A stretch of DNA of 64,000 nucleotides from Rhynchonema sp. JSB1_4 (taxonomy: Eukaryota; Nematoda; Chromadorea; Monhysterida; Xyalidae): assembly GCA_030248065.1 (NCBI GenBank), contig JASAMV010006656.1, positions 62,001-126,000 of the forward strand, written 5' to 3'. The position numbers were made by a program, and so were the translations under genes. Positions 1-12,524 of this stretch are shown here, piece after piece. The notes beneath the pieces were generated by a model that was given only the letters and a program-made list of their open reading frames with translations, did not search any database and was not told the DNA's origin. Positions within the stretch are counted from its first letter, which is position 1; each line of letters begins with the position of its first letter.

Positions 1-1442
1 TGGATGAATGATTGCCCATTATTGTCGCTTTGTTGCGTTCTGCTAAGAGTTTGCGAAACAATCAAACTGATACAGCAGACGTTTTGTGTTTTCGCTTTTC
101 CACAAGACAAAAAAGCACAATCCGCCCCCGTCCGATCTCGTTCAGTTGTGAACTCAATCTCTCAGAATCAGTTTGCAAAATTCAATTGCAACACCGATTT
201 TTTCATCCCGATAGACTGTCGCTGCTTGACTGACGAGGACTGGAAAAAAGGGCAACGCTCAACGCGGTTTTGTTCCCTGCGTTGAAATTAACAAAAACGC
301 AAACTTGCTGAAAATGCATAAATATCGATTGTAATTTGGCTCTTGAAAACCAGGAACCATCTCGCAATTGGACGGACCCTCAAACCATCTTCGTGTATTG
401 CGTCAGCTGACCAATTGCGTTGAGCAAAGGTGACGTGTCGTACGGGTGATGAAATGCAACACAGTGCTAGGTGATAGTGACAATAGTTATTTTTGATCTG
501 ACAGCCGAAAGACATGACACAGCCACAGCACACAACACCATAAGTAAAAATTTACTCAGGCAAACGATTTTTAAGTTCCTATTCGGATTTCAATCATTTC
601 CTGTTTATACAGTACTACAAGGTTTTTTTCCATTTCTGTGAAACATCAGCGATTCAACACTCAAGTCAGCATGACTGCGACTTCTTCTTTCACGACGATT
701 AGTAGTGATGGCGATGGCTACACTGAAGGTTGCTGGCGGTCGTTGTTTTGCTTTCCGAAAGGAATATACGCATCTCTCAGAATTTAAAAATTACCCGCTG
801 TGAAATCTGGTTCTTATCCGGTTCAGTGATCAATCACAGCCAAAACACAAAAACATGAACAAATATAACCAAGATACGATTTTACACAAGGTCTTAAAAA
901 CACTGATCGTCATTTTCTACAACTCATCTAAGATTTTAGAGACGAAAGATGTTCTACGATTGACCATTGAGCGCAATATGTGGAAGCGAATGGTGAAAGG
1001 CTGGGTTGGAGAGCACAAATGGTTGGAATATGACACATCATGCATAGACACTGAACGTAGCTACACCGGTAAAAAGCTAAAAATTAGGCGTTGTAGAACA
1101 TACCAATTTTCAGACGGTGTACGGAAGGTCACCCAACACCAGGGCGGAAATTACCGATTCCTATTGTCTATGACCAACGGCGCTTTATAAATCACAAGAT
1201 CGAGAAAATTATTTTTGGAGTAAAATCAAACTTCCGCATCCAATTCCCACCAGCTTCACGTCTTACCGAGCGAAATTGGTGCCGATATTTGAATTTAATC
1301 CAAAAGTAACCCTCAGCTATTAGTTGAAAACGCTGTTTTTGTGGAGAGTATTATCAACTTGGTCAGCAAAATAAAAGGTGTATTATATGTGACGTTCGTC
1401 ACACCCTTTAATGCGCGGACATCGACATGCACGCACGCACAG
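1..1442. other. 5' flank and unresolved start of the MATH-BTB gene
   Basis: No exon here can be supported by homology. The first recognisable MATH exon begins at 1443 in a phase that needs an upstream exon, so the start must lie in this stretch. One candidate is the ATG at 671, a short open reading frame followed by a possible GT donor. The open frame at 855-1190 has no recognisable domain. A CG/CA-rich run at 1425-1470 directly precedes the MATH exon. Confidence 0.4.
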
Positions 1443-2839
1443 GGAATTGAAAGCGCGCGCGCGCGAGGACAACATCAACTGGCTGGACGTGCACGTCGAC
1501 TGTGAGTTCCCATCCGATTCACCGTTGTGGTCGTGCGAGGCCGATGTTGAGATCGTGGTGTTGACGAATCAGATCGGCGGTGAGCACCATTCGGTGCATC
1601 TCGAACGCCACGTGTATCGCGCTGACACGTGCGGCATCGACGTCAACGTTGTTGAATGGCAGGTGGGTTGAATTGGATCAACCTACCATCAACTTATAGA
1701 CAGACAATCAAGGTCTCAAACACTCCAGAATCAATCTTTCTAAAGGAAGCAGCCTTGTGCATTTCGCAGGAGGTGTTCAAACCGGACAACGGCTTCGCCA
1801 ACAACGGTTGCATCACGATCGAGGCTCGCATCAATGTGCTCAACGCGCGTGGTTCAATGTGAGTGTGTTCGCGTTGGTTTCATGTTTGACGAAATGAAAC
1901 TCAATGGAAATCCATCATTCAGCGATCTACCTGTGTTCGACTTTACGCGACCATCCGATCTGAGCGACTGCGTGCTGGTCATCGGTGACAAGCGTGTGCA
2001 TGTGACAAAGAATGTGAGTGAGCTGTGTTGTGTAATCAATCAATCAATTCATAATCAACGCAGTCAATCGATCAAACAAGTAAATCATATTCCACGAATC
2101 CAGCAATCGATGTATCAATCCATGTGTATGTAATGGCATTCAAATGTACAACAACTACTGCACTATGCTGTTCCATTCACACTGCAGTACCTGGCCATGT
2201 ATTCGCCGGTGTTCGCTGCGATGTTGCTCGGCGATTTCCGTGAAGGCGAACTGGACGAGGTGCCACTGCACGACATCGACCCGAATCAGTTCATCGAACT
2301 TCTGCACGTCATCTATCCGTCGCAGAAGCCGATCACCGGTTTGTTCGAAAACACTCATTCCTGTGTGTATTCACTCGACGAATTTTTGATAATTTTGATT
2401 GACACTGGAGAGGATGATAAGTTATCTTCCCAGGCAGAACTGAACAAAAAATCGCATTCTCCAATTCATTCATGCTCGTATCGTAAACGTTCATGCCCGT
2501 ATATCACCTCAGATGATGTCGCAGTCAATGATTCGTGATTTTCATCCTTTTCACACAGCCGACAACGTCGTCTATCTGTTCGAGCTGAGCGATCGATTCC
2601 AAATCGCACAGATTCAATCCAAATGCGAATCGTTCCTGATTGAAACGACTCAAATCGCTGCCGTCACCAAACTGTTGCTGGCCGATCGCTACACGCTCGC
2701 CAAGGTGCAGGACTCGGTTGTGAATGGGTTCGAGACGCGCGATCAAATTCGAGCGATCAGACGCAGCAACGAATGGAAAGAACTGAGCGAGGTGACCAAG
2801 GACATGCTCATTGATATGATATTCGATGTGGAACAGTAG
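1443..2839 (+). CDS. MATH and BTB domain protein (BATH type), N-terminus missing
   Basis: Proteins with a MATH then a BTB domain are substrate adaptors for cullin-3 ubiquitin ligases: MATH binds the substrate, BTB binds CUL3. Exons: 1443-1662, 1770-1858, 1923-2013, 2188-2338 and 2559-2839; all phases agree and the frame ends at TAG 2837-2839. Exons 1-2 encode the MATH half (NWLDVHVDCE, LWSCEADVEI, then FKPDNGF and GCITIEARI). Exons 3-4 encode the BTB fold (DCVLVIGDKRVHVTKN, YSPVFAAMLLGDF, LHDIDPNQFIELLHVIYP). Exon 5 is the BTB tail and BACK-like helices (LADRYTLAKVQD). The 63-bp intron at 1860-1922 is typical of the gene. This family is strongly expanded in nematodes. The N-terminal exon is unresolved; the fold assignment is secure, the particular orthologue is not. 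Confidence 0.88.
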
Positions 2840-3587
2840 GTAGAACACCACAGATTGTGATTTTTGAAACGGAAATTACTTGAATTGCTGACTTGATTCG
2901 ATTTTTTCAATTCGTGAACTTGAATTGCAGCTCATATGTATATGTGATACCAGAATTCGTGCGATTGTTGACACCAAAATTCACACTTTAACTGACTTTA
3001 TACCTATGCGGGTGACGATTTTTGTGAGATTGTGAGGTGTGGATCAACAGACGGCAGAATAAAGCCCAGGCCTGAAAACGAAAACTGCATGTTGAGGTTC
3101 AAGCCACATGTTTATTTGGGGTGTGCCCGACCGTAATCTCTGGGATGGACAGTTTGATTCAGGATGACGGAAGATCTTTGGAGAATGATTGCCCCATTGC
3201 CGATTTATTATGTTTTCTTGCAACGACGTTGCAGACTCGACCTCGGCAAACTAGGTATGGCTAACGTTGGTCCACTTCAATGTTGCAACAGCTAAAAATA
3301 TACAAAAGTTAGATATGCATAGGGCAAAGTCAAACTTGGTGATCGGGTGCGGTGCAATGTTTCAGCTCCGATCACGTCAATCGGTTTTGAAAGACGTGAC
3401 ACGACCGAGCACCTTATGTTGATTTTGCAGTTAAATTGCAAATTAGGTGTTGTGAGGCGTTAGCTAAGCACATCAGTTTCGAAGGCCCCATGAGAGAGAC
3501 TATGGTGGGACAAAAGCGTTGCACATATTTGTTCCAAATTTTCAAACAAATGAAGCTACAGAATTAATAAGCGTCCATATGGTCTCA
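2840..3587. other. intergenic, convergent 3' ends
   Basis: Lies between the stop of the MATH-BTB gene and the stop of the DUF268 gene on the other strand, so it should hold both 3' UTRs. An AATAAA at about 3059 suits the plus-strand gene. No coding exon or repeat recognised. Confidence 0.5.
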
Positions 3588-6500
3588 TCAAGTCCACACA
3601 GTCTTCCGCATGACCATCACCGGTTGTTTGCCATAGTCCTCCGTCACCGCAACAGTCAATTGTGAAACATCATCTCGGTCTTGCGTATTCGCGTAGAAAT
3701 GCACGAGCTCAAATCCCACTGCGAACAACAGCGGAAGACGAATGGCGCCATACTCTCTGGCGGCGTTGAAATTCACGCGATCCTTGCTGATGGGCAGGCC
3801 AAGTAGAAGCAATCCCCTCGGCTTTAGAAGACAGTGAAGTTTGCGCAACTCGACTAGATCATCCCACGGACCCAGCGGATCGCTGTAGCGACCCAGGCCA
3901 GAATGCTCGATTGATGAAAACACGACAATGTGATCGAAGGGCTCGATGCTGCAAGAATATTCACAATCTTACTAAGCGCGGGTGTTAAACTTGGTCATCG
4001 GTTCGCTCCAGTCTGGTTTTGCGTCGTTCACTTGGTGTGTGACTTTTTGCATTAATTAAAGCTGATAGTAGTTTCGACCAGCGTCAAAAGTCTCAGAGCT
4101 ATGTGGAAACGGTCAAAATTAGTATACTACCATCTGCAGATCTCCATTGCAGATTGCATATTTTTTGAAAATTGAAATTGAAAAAATTGAATTGCACCAG
4201 TTTGACATGCAGATTGTCCAAATTGTGGCGAACACATTGCGTAAATATATAGCCTCACAAATCAAGCATGAACAAACCTTCGCCAAGTTTTCGCGGCCCG
4301 GATTGGGTGGAGCACCTGGATATTTGGATGCTGCAATTCCAATTCTCTGTACTCAAACGTGACCACCTGTTTGGCACCGAGATGCAGCGCAATCGCTTCC
4401 ACCCACGGAATCTGCGTGCCGACAACGGCCACACGCGCATCACGCAGAACGACGTGGCGCATCGCGTGCAGCACGTTCGCTGCAAATGTGGCGTAAAACC
4501 AGCTCGATAGTCTCTTTGGTGTCATGTGGCCATCTGGTGTATTCGCACCGACGATGACCCTGTGCACCGCCCGTCTGGACGATTGGATATGCAGTATAAA
4601 CATGTCGAACTTCAAATGGTGACATGTTTGTTGCTTTTTGAAGCGGTGCATCTTTCCCTTTCTGCCATGATTGGTCAAGGGTTATTGTTGATACGACTTG
4701 ACGTACGCCCATGACACGCTTGTCAGATCACGCACCATAATGCAGCTCACCCGAGTCACTATACGCCCAACATCGTTCAACCATCACTGGTTCCTGACAC
4801 ACTCGCAGCATTGGGCTGAGGGTGAGTGCGTCAGTCATCTGGTCGAAGTACGATCTCGACCAGACCGACTTCCCTTCATCATCCTAAATAAAACAAATTT
4901 GGTTTCGATAAAACCGCTCAGAATATCAACGCCGCGTACAATACACCAGTACACGCTTTTTTATGGATCACACTTTGAAGCGGGCATGAATGCACAGCAT
5001 TTTTTGTTCCGAAGAAACCCACAATTCGATTCCGTGATTCGGACTCTCGCTCCCTCTCAGGCTACCACAGTTCGAGGAGACATGCATGGTAGTAGTGCAC
5101 TTTGACTCACCACGCACGCTTGCTGACACGCATGACACTATTATAACGTTCTGAATAATGCATTCGATCGTTGGTCCTCCCCAGCTAACTTTTACAAAGA
5201 CCACTTCATTGAAATACCAGTCACGCCACGCGACCATTCCCAGGAGCGTATATTCATGTCTGAGTGCTTCGCTAACGATTCTTGGTGCTTCGTTGGGACG
5301 GTTATAATTGGCGGCCGATGTTACCCAATCACCAAACATGGCATCGCAAGATTTTGTGTCACTTTCCATTAAAGGCAGCAATGACACTTTGTGCGCTCGC
5401 AAATTGTCGCATTCGGTTTCGGAGGGCGTTCGCAGCGAATAGTTGAGTTTTTGATACATCTGCGCGAATAGATCGGCATATGCAAGGCTCGTGCCAAGCC
5501 CGGTGACTATCACCTGACTGAAATATGCTTTATTGATTAAGATGGTTTTCCTGCTGTTCCCCAGATCCCAGATTTGAATCTAATCGGACATAAAAAATAC
5601 TGGTGAACAAAAAATGTATCTGAATTCCCCAAGTACCCTGTTTTTGATAATAATTTTCTAAGGGCTCGCCCTCAGGGTTGAAAAAAAAATTTTTTTATTA
5701 ACGAGCTTTTTTTTTTAAAAAAAAAATTTTTTTTTGATTTTTTTTTTGACGAAAAATTTTTTTATTAGAAAAAGTGTTGCAAACGACGTTTCAGGATAAA
5801 TGAAATCGATACAACATATTTTTCAAAACTTGAAAAATTTTCGCCTCAGACCGAACTTGTGTGGTGACACCCGGTAGTATTGTGCAGATTCCATGGTCTC
5901 CGACCAGTTTGAGGTTGATGTTCACTAACGATGTTACTCTGATGTATTGTAGCATGCCGTACAACGTATTTTAATGCATCTAATGCCGTATATCTGATAT
6001 ACGACCATCAAAATATCGATTACAGCCCAAATCTTGCGCGTCAGATCGACTTTGCGCGCCCGGTTTTGCACCAGACCTGCATATATACATGTGTAGTAGC
6101 ATGTAGTAGTACATTATCGGTGCCACATCACTATAAAAGACCAGCCCCGCGCATCCCTGTGCGGATTTGGGGACAATACAGGGCGCCGCAGGCGCGATTT
6201 TGGAAAAATTGTCTCGTCCACAGAAAAAAAGTGTCAATTTTTTGCCTCGAAAAAGGCCATTTTTGGACATTTCAGCCCATTTTGGGCAACTTTTTTTTAT
6301 TAAAAAAAAAAGCAAAATCTGAGTTTCAAAAAAAAAATTTTTTTTAAAAAAAAAAATTTTTTTAATTGACCACTTTTTTTTTGAAACAACCCTGGCCCAG
6401 ATAGACCCGAAACCCGAACATACGAAACATTTTAGGCTGTATTTATACAGCATGTGCCGCCCAAGCACGCGTGCACACGGCTCCGAAGAGAAAATGTTTC

Positions 6501-7059
6501 GCATGTTCGGGTTTCGGAAAATTGCGTTGAAAGCTGAAAAAACCCGAAACCGAACATGCGAAACATTTTCTCTCCAGAACAATCTGCCCTGATCCCGAGC
6601 GGTACATGCTGTATACAAGTAAATACGATCTAAAATGTTTCGTATGTTCGGGTTTCGGGTCTATCTGTACGAGCCCCAAAACTATGCGAGTTGTGTCGGG
6701 AAGCGTCACCCAACGTGTGGTTCCTTTAGAAGCGCTGGTGGCGGCCCAACGTGGACTAACCGGCTCATAAATTCCTCCAACGAGCAAGAAAACCGCCTGA
6801 CTTTGGCGCCATTTTCAGCAACATGTTTCAGCTCTGCTGTCAGTGATTCGATGGATTGGTCCAATTCGTTTTCCACAACAATAGCCGTTTCATCAGGACC
6901 GTTTGGGCGTGACAAAGTCCCCAATGTGACCAGCACAACGCAGCAGAGCAGCAAAGTCCGGAGCAGGATTCTTCTGGGATTGTTACTTCCGCAAGCAAAC
7001 AGAGAAGGCGTTGGTGATGAGGAGGCCTTCCTGTGGGTCTTCCCTTCGTTCGTAAACAT
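3588..7059 (-). CDS. DUF268 family protein with N-terminal signal anchor
   Basis: Exons (minus strand): 7059-6761, 5517 to about 5190, about 4513-4278, and 3948-3588, about 407 residues; phases agree. Exon 1 has a basic N-terminus and one hydrophobic segment (ILLRTLLLCCVVLVTLGTL), predicting a type II Golgi/ER membrane protein. The lumenal part carries DUF268 landmarks: AVVGTQIPWVEAIALHLGAK, FEYRELELQHPNI, and FSSIEHSGLGRYSDPLGPWD, followed by a conserved LKPRGLLLLGLP block. The family was named from Caenorhabditis; the fold resembles SAM-methyltransferases, but its activity is not known. The 3' end of exon 2 is ambiguous (5190, 5193 or 5202). Exon 3 is best started at 4513 after CAAAG, a weak acceptor; a dispersed intronic repeat (4529-4578) sits 16 bp upstream. 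The intron between exons 1 and 2 holds a foldback element and a hAT-like element. Confidence 0.85.
4529..4578 (+). repeat. dispersed intronic motif
   Basis: GCCATCTGGTGTATTCGCAC then CGACGATGACCCTGTGCACC and GCCCGTCTGG. 16 bp upstream of the best start of DUF268 exon 3. Confidence 0.7.
5673..6394. mobile_element. hAT-like non-autonomous element, CAGGGTTG ends (diverged)
   Basis: Lies in intron 1 of the DUF268 gene. It begins CAGGGTTGAAAAAAA and ends ACAACCCTG, with very A/T-rich homopolymer runs inside. The first 250 bp are repeated in inverse orientation at 26609-26843, including the sequence around ACAACATATTTTTCAAAACT. The GCGCCGCAGGCG core at about 6182 is shared with the elements at 17818 and 25472. 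The flanking 8-mers do not match, so it is either old or rearranged. No coding capacity. Confidence 0.55.
6398..6667. repeat. foldback (inverted-repeat) element
   Basis: Both ends carry CAGATAGACCCGAAACCCGA as an inverted repeat of about 40 bp, reading on to AACATACGAAACATTTTA. A second inverted pair (ATGTTTCGCATGTTCGGG / CCGAACATGCGAAACAT) lies inside at 6493-6568, so the arm unit occurs four times. It lies in intron 1 of the DUF268 gene, close to exon 1. No clear target duplication seen. Confidence 0.7.
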
Positions 7060-7750
7060 GTCATGGGCAACTTGGTCCGTCGATCTAATGACTTTCTTAT
7101 TCTGACGGAACTACTGTATATTTCAGTAGGCTTGCCTTGTGAATGTGAATCAGTTCGTAATACTGTGATCAACATTGTTCTGGTACATTACGTGGCAAAA
7201 TATGCGTATAATAATGTACCCGATGTCATTACCTTATTGCAGGTAAGACACGCCTTCAGAACGTGTGCAAATACGAAATACGACCAAATGTATCGTTCAT
7301 TGTCATTTGTGTTTATGGCCAGTTACATTACGGCGGGTTATCAGCTGTGCACACAATCTGCCCTTGTTACTGTGATTGGATTTCTTTACATGTGCATTAC
7401 TATTGCCGCCTGTACGTCATGGTTCGCCCGCTTGAAGGTGACAAAAAAGTACGATTAATGCTCAATGCTCATGTGCATTTGCGTATGAATGTGAATCATT
7501 GGCGCACATGAGCGTGCAAAAATAAACAAGGGCGTTTTCTCTTCCCGTGTGCTCTGCGAGAAGTAATGCATGCTGCACGTTCCTATCGGTTTCGTCAAAC
7601 CTGTTTCGGTCTTCAAGTGAATGTTGTGGAGCACCCGTGAAATTATGCATCATGTGCATGCATAAAGCGAAAAGAACACAAATTTTCAAAGGAAAACAAA
7701 CACAATTTTCACTGTGCACGTTATTCGGATTTCAAAATGCCTTAGCTGCC
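7060..7750. other. divergent promoter region, no supported gene
   Basis: Separates the starts of two divergent genes (DUF268 protein to the left, small secreted protein to the right) and should hold both promoters. An open frame at 7033-7458 on the plus strand is hydrophobic but matches nothing I know and overlaps exon 1 of the DUF268 gene. Confidence 0.4.
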
Positions 7751-8406
7751 ATGAAGGTGACCAAATTAGTGGTGATTTTTGTGATCGTGCTCTGCATCAA
7801 CTGGATTTCAAACTCGACAATTGATTTTGATTCAACAAATGCCGAAAACTTGCGTATGTGCACACTCATGTTTTTATAAACCTGACCAATCAATCAAACA
7901 TGGTATGGTGATAATCCGATTGGCTGTGCTCCATGTTTTTGGATACTATAGTGTTCCTGTTTTTCGTGGTTCAAGGGAAGAAAAGACCCTAACTGAACTT
8001 CAAGTGCATGGGTTTTCACTATCAATTTGTTTGTGAGTGGAGTGTTAGATTGACTTTGACTCGTATTTTTTTCCTTGGTTTTTCCGGAAACCCGACCTCA
8101 ACTAGGAGTTGAGTTATACAGTGGTGGCATCGTTTGTCTCCACAGCCTTGCGTAAAAAGAAAATACCACATGTACCAATCTGATCATCAACAGGTACGAC
8201 ATTAAGTTGTTGTTGCAGAACCCGGGAATGAGCCATGCCAGCTGCCAAATGGTGTCGAGGCGCACTCGGCTTGGTGTTCAAATCCCAACTGTATGAATGA
8301 AGACGGGACGTCATTCGCCCCGGCCGTCATGTGCTGCGATCTCGACTACAAATACGAGGGCACCGATATCCTGGCACCACATGAATCTTGCGTCCAGTTA
8401 GTGTAA
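7751..8406 (+). CDS. small secreted cysteine-rich protein
   Basis: Two exons, 7751-7853 and 8219-8406, joined in phase (C|AA makes Gln), give 96 residues ending at TAA. The first 20 or so residues (MKVTKLVVIFVIVLCINW) form a clear signal peptide. The mature part is acidic and has six cysteines, in EPCQLP, AWCSNPNC, AVMCCDL and ESCVQL, which could form three disulfides. It is therefore probably extracellular. I do not recognise the family. The gene model rests on signal peptide plus splice consistency (donor GTATGT, acceptor TTGTTGCAG), not on homology. It is transcribed away from the DUF268 gene. Confidence 0.65.
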
Positions 8407-9041
8407 CTGACACCGTATTCCGACGACAAATCTCGTCCATTTTTGTCTCGTGACATGTCCTTGGGCTCAGGATTTTGGCGGCCATCGCTCAGTTATCTGA
8501 TTTCGGATATGGCCTGTTCTAGCAATATGGTCCACAATGCGTATGATTGTGCTCGCAGATCGAATTTTGCATTTGTGTCTGAACCCATCAGTGATTCAAA
8601 AGGGAAGGATGGCTCAACTTACGATTGACAAGTCTCTGCTGCTCTACTCATTGTGTTTTGTCTTTTGTGGCTATGTACATCCAGGATCCAGTCCAGTGTT
8701 CTGCAACGGCAGATAAAAGTTTTTGCTGTCAACTGTGGCCTAAATTAAATTATGTTATTGCTTATGATGTGAACCCAGCTCACGTTTATAATTAAACCAC
8801 AGATGTGTTCAGTGTGCTCATGTTGATGGTTTCGTGGCACTTTTTTCTGTCCTCGATATTTCCAAAATGCGTCGCCCGACTAATATCTTGGAATTGGATT
8901 GCTGGAAACGAAAATACGAAAATAAAAAATTTCATCGAATCGAACGAACAATCATTCATCTGCGATCATGAACTTTTAGCGAAACAAATACTAGCAAGAG
9001 CGAAATTTTTGATTTTTCAGTCTATTGTCTTCCAGTCTATT
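8407..9041. other. intergenic, no gene seen
   Basis: Between the small secreted protein and isovaleryl-CoA dehydrogenase. Nothing recognisable as coding. A run of two acceptor-like sites (GATTTTTCAG at 9011-9020 and CTTCCAG at 9029-9035) just before the next ATG could be a trans-splice acceptor for a spliced leader; this is inference. Confidence 0.4.
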
Positions 9042-12000
9042 ATGTTTGCCGTCCGCCGTCTCACCGCGTCGTGTCTGCATCGAGCGTCAACGTCCTCGTT
9101 TGCTCGACCGTTGGCGGCGAATTCTCAAATCGGCGGACTCAAAGGACTTCAATTTACATCCGCACGCCATTTGTCTTTCTATCCCGTTGATGATGATCTG
9201 TTCCAATTGACGGATGAACAAAAACAGGTTCTCGCTTTATATTGTTTTTCCCTCCCCCACTCTTCCCGTGAAAACTCGATCTCGACTCGACCTTTGACAA
9301 AACATCATTTTCACACACAATTCGTTATAAGATTGAGAGTATAGTTGGGATGGAAAAGAACCGGTTTTTTCCGTAAAAAAACCGAAAAAAACCGGCTCCG
9401 TTTTTTGGACCGAAAATAAATTTCTGTGAAAAAAAACCGGGCAAAATCGAAATGTCGCCCCCTCCGGACCAGGAACTACACTGGGCCAGGCCACCTTTTG
9501 GGCACCTTAAAGCCCAAAACATTTGAAAAATTGACTTCCATTGTTTTCAAGTTTAGGCTTAAGTTTTGACTTATTCGTAGGCTTATGGCTATGGGCATAG
9601 GTTTATACTTGGTTTGAAAATTAGGCTTAGGGCAACGGCCAACCCCTGGCCGGAATCAATCCATGCACTTTATCGCAAAGTCGAAACTTTTTTCTGTCTA
9701 TTGCGTTTCTGTCTCCCTGTCCCTGATGAAAGTTTTTTTTGCCCATAATGCGGCCGCCCCCCCCCCCCCCGACCAGGTGCAGTTTAATGCGTTGTGTTTT
9801 ATTTTCAGTTTCGCGAGGCCGTGTTCAACATTGCCCAAAATGAGATTGCGCCCTTCGCTCACGATATTGACAAAAATGATTCGTTTCCTGGAATGAGGGT
9901 AAGACAAAATTGAATTACTGGAGACAGTTTCTTTGCATTTTTCGAAAGGTTGTTAATTGTTAACGGTTTTTCGATGAAAATCTAATTTTAGGACCTGTGG
10001 AAAGTGTTCGGGGACGCTGGTCTGCTCGGCATCACGGCGCCGCGTAAGTTCTGTATTTGATTTTGCTTGAATTTCACAGAATGAAACGATGTGGAAATGC
10101 GAAATCGGAAATATAAAAAGATACAATTCGAAACGTTTCAGCCGAATACGGTGGCACGGGTGCGACCTACTTTGATCACGTGATCGCAGTGGAGGAACTG
10201 TCCCGCGCGTCAGCTGCTATCGCCTTGAGCTATGGGGCACATTCGAATCTGTGTGTCAATCAGTTGGTTAGACACGGCAATGAACAGCAGAAACAGAAAT
10301 ACTTGCCAAAAGTTAGTCGCATTCACGAAAGGCGCAGCTCAATTATATTTTTCTGTTTATCTGGTGCATTCGCAGTGATGTCCTGTCCTGATGCATCGTT
10401 CACCTGAGAGAACAGAACGAAGAGAGAACAGAGCGAAATGTCGAAAAGCTATCTTACTGTTAAATCATTGTGATGAAGGATCTGATCTGATTTTTTAGCT
10501 GTGCTCCGGTGAACATATCGGTGCGTTAGCGATGAGTGAAGCTAATGCCGGTTCGGATGTGGTCTCGATGAAACTCAGGGCTGACTTGGAAGGTCAGTTT
10601 TGAATACACCCACCTGGCCGGTACGAGAGTTCGAAATTCTAAAAAAACATGCAAGCGATTGTCGTGACGCAGCTTTTTTGAGCAAATATCAAAGATCAAG
10701 TTCACAATAATCCTCCAATGGGAATATCTGATTCAGGCGATCATTACGTTCTCAATGGCACCAAATTTTGGATCACGAATGGCTCCGAAGCGGACACGTT
10801 GATTGTTTACGCGAAAACGGACCCTGCTGCAGCGCACAGGGGTATCACGGCATTTATCATTGAAAAGGTTGGTCTTGTTGAGAATTCAAGAATCTAATCT
10901 AATCTGGCAGAAAATTTCCACCCTGGTAGACGATATCTTCATTTTTTTCACCCGGGGGTTTCCGGTATCCTAGCTTGTTGTCCAGCGGCATCTGACCCAA
11001 AAATTTCCCAAAAACCGTAAAAACCGCCACTTCCAAAATGCTCAAAATCGCTTGCTCACGCCATCAGAACGCCCTGAGATGATCATTTTTGGCCAATTTT
11101 CTTTCACGAAAATCGACCTCCAGCGTCGACGAGTTACGTCAACGACATTAGTATTGGCCGAATTTCTGACCCATTCCGCCACAACCCACTCGTGTTTCGC
11201 ATTTGTATTAGTTCGACGTTTCAGGGCATGCCCGGCTTCAGTATCGGTCAGAAACTGGACAAACTCGGCATGCGCGGCTCACCAACCGCAGAGCTGGTGT
11301 TTGAAAACTGTAAAGTTCCAGGTTCGTTGCGTGATGTTGTTGTTTTGCTCACATTATGCCCAGTTATGAGCTCGAAAAAAGAAGAAGAATACTTTTGTTG
11401 ATTTCAGCCGAAAACATTCTCGGTCAAACCAACAAGGGCGTTTATGTGCTGATGACCGGACTGGATATTGAACGGCTAATTCTGGCTGCGGGACCAATCG
11501 GGTTCGTCGGTGGTCGTTGTATTTATTTTCATCAATTATTTTTTCGTTTTTTTTTCTCAAAAAATTCATTGATTCAGCATCATGCAAGCGAGCATGGATC
11601 ACGCGTTCAAATACGTCCACGAACGGGATGCGTTCGGACAGAAGATCGGCACCTTTCAGGTGCGCGAAATATTTGTTTTTTTTTGCTCAATAGACTGCCA
11701 AATAACTTCGTATTGCAGCTTCTACAAGGCAAAATGGCCGACATGTACACGACGACAAATGCTTGTCGAGCTTACTTGTACACGACCGCTCGGGCGCTGT
11801 CTGATGGGAAATATAGCAATAAAGTTGGTTGGAGTCCATGTTCGCGAACCTGATTGATATTTACTGCAAGTTCCGTGGCAACAGAGAGCGTCAGGTGCAA
11901 AACCACGACTTTTACACACCATGATTCAGTGCGCAGAGTGTATAATGTCATGGAAAAGGAACTCGTCCGTCTGCTTCCTTAAAACAGATTTTTCTTGTCG

Positions 12001-12524
12001 TATGCTTGGCTAAATTTTTCCATTTTTCTTCAGGACTGCGCCGGCGTGATCTTGTATTGTGCGGAGAAAGCAACGCAGGTCGCGCTTGATGCTATTCAGT
12101 TGATGGGTTGGTGGAATCGGGAAAATGTATTTTGTTGTTCTAAGAAGTTGGTGAAGTAGCGTATTCCCTTCATTGCGATCCTCCGTGTCTAGTGTGTCCG
12201 ATAGATTGCATTGGTGTCTTATATATGTACCTCTCATGTTGTGAAATTTGCATGGTGTGACTGAAAATGTCGAATCTCGATCGATGTCACTATAAACAGG
12301 GCGGCCTGTAAGTATTTTAGCTGAGAGGGAATCAAAACAATGTTGTGCAAATTCACCCACTAATTTTTCACTCAGGCGGCAACGGCTACATCAACGATTT
12401 CCCTGTGGGTAGATTACTGCGCGACGCGAAACTCTACGAAATCGGCGCTGGTACGAGTGAAGTGCGAAGGCTGGTGATTGGAAGGTCGCTGAATAAAGAA
12501 TATAATGTTGAACCTGGTAGATAA
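9042..12524 (+). CDS. ivd: isovaleryl-CoA dehydrogenase, mitochondrial
   Basis: FAD enzyme of leucine breakdown that oxidises isovaleryl-CoA to 3-methylcrotonyl-CoA in the mitochondrial matrix and passes electrons to ETF. Twelve exons: 9042-9227, 9809-9898, 9992-10043, 10142-10311, 10499-10592, 10737-10867, 11225-11321, 11408-11501, 11578-11659, 11719-11823, 12034-12106, 12376-12524; total 1323 nt, 440 residues, all phases closing. The N-terminus ([14 protein letters not shown]...) is a targeting peptide. Acyl-CoA dehydrogenase signatures: [41 protein letters not shown]. The catalytic Glu is in [13 protein letters not shown], the position used by IVD. The usual MCAD site is Ala in [17 protein letters not shown], which separates it from other acyl-CoA dehydrogenases. 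Confidence 0.97.
9337..9483. mobile_element. remnant of CAGTGTAGTTCC-type hAT-like element
   Basis: In IVD intron 1. The right end CCGGACCAGGAACTACACTG is nearly identical to the ends of the three elements at 47016, 47454 and 48866. The left end is degraded (GAGTATAGTT) and no target duplication is left. Confidence 0.5.
10941..11116. mobile_element. remnant of CAGTGGTGTCGTT-type hAT-like element
   Basis: In IVD intron 6. Resembles the interior of the complete element at 57855-58266: TTTCCGGTATCCT, then AAAACCGTAAAAA, then CCAAAATGCTCAAAATCGCT. Both terminal inverted repeats are lost. Confidence 0.55.

Noticed and set aside
855..1190. 111-codon open frame upstream of the MATH-BTB gene
   Set aside because: No MATH features and no phase-compatible donor found to join it to 1443. 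It could still overlap the missing first exon, but I cannot support it.
7033..7458. 141-codon hydrophobic open frame on the plus strand
   Set aside because: Overlaps exon 1 of the DUF268 gene on the other strand and resembles no family; hydrophobic stretches here can arise by chance.
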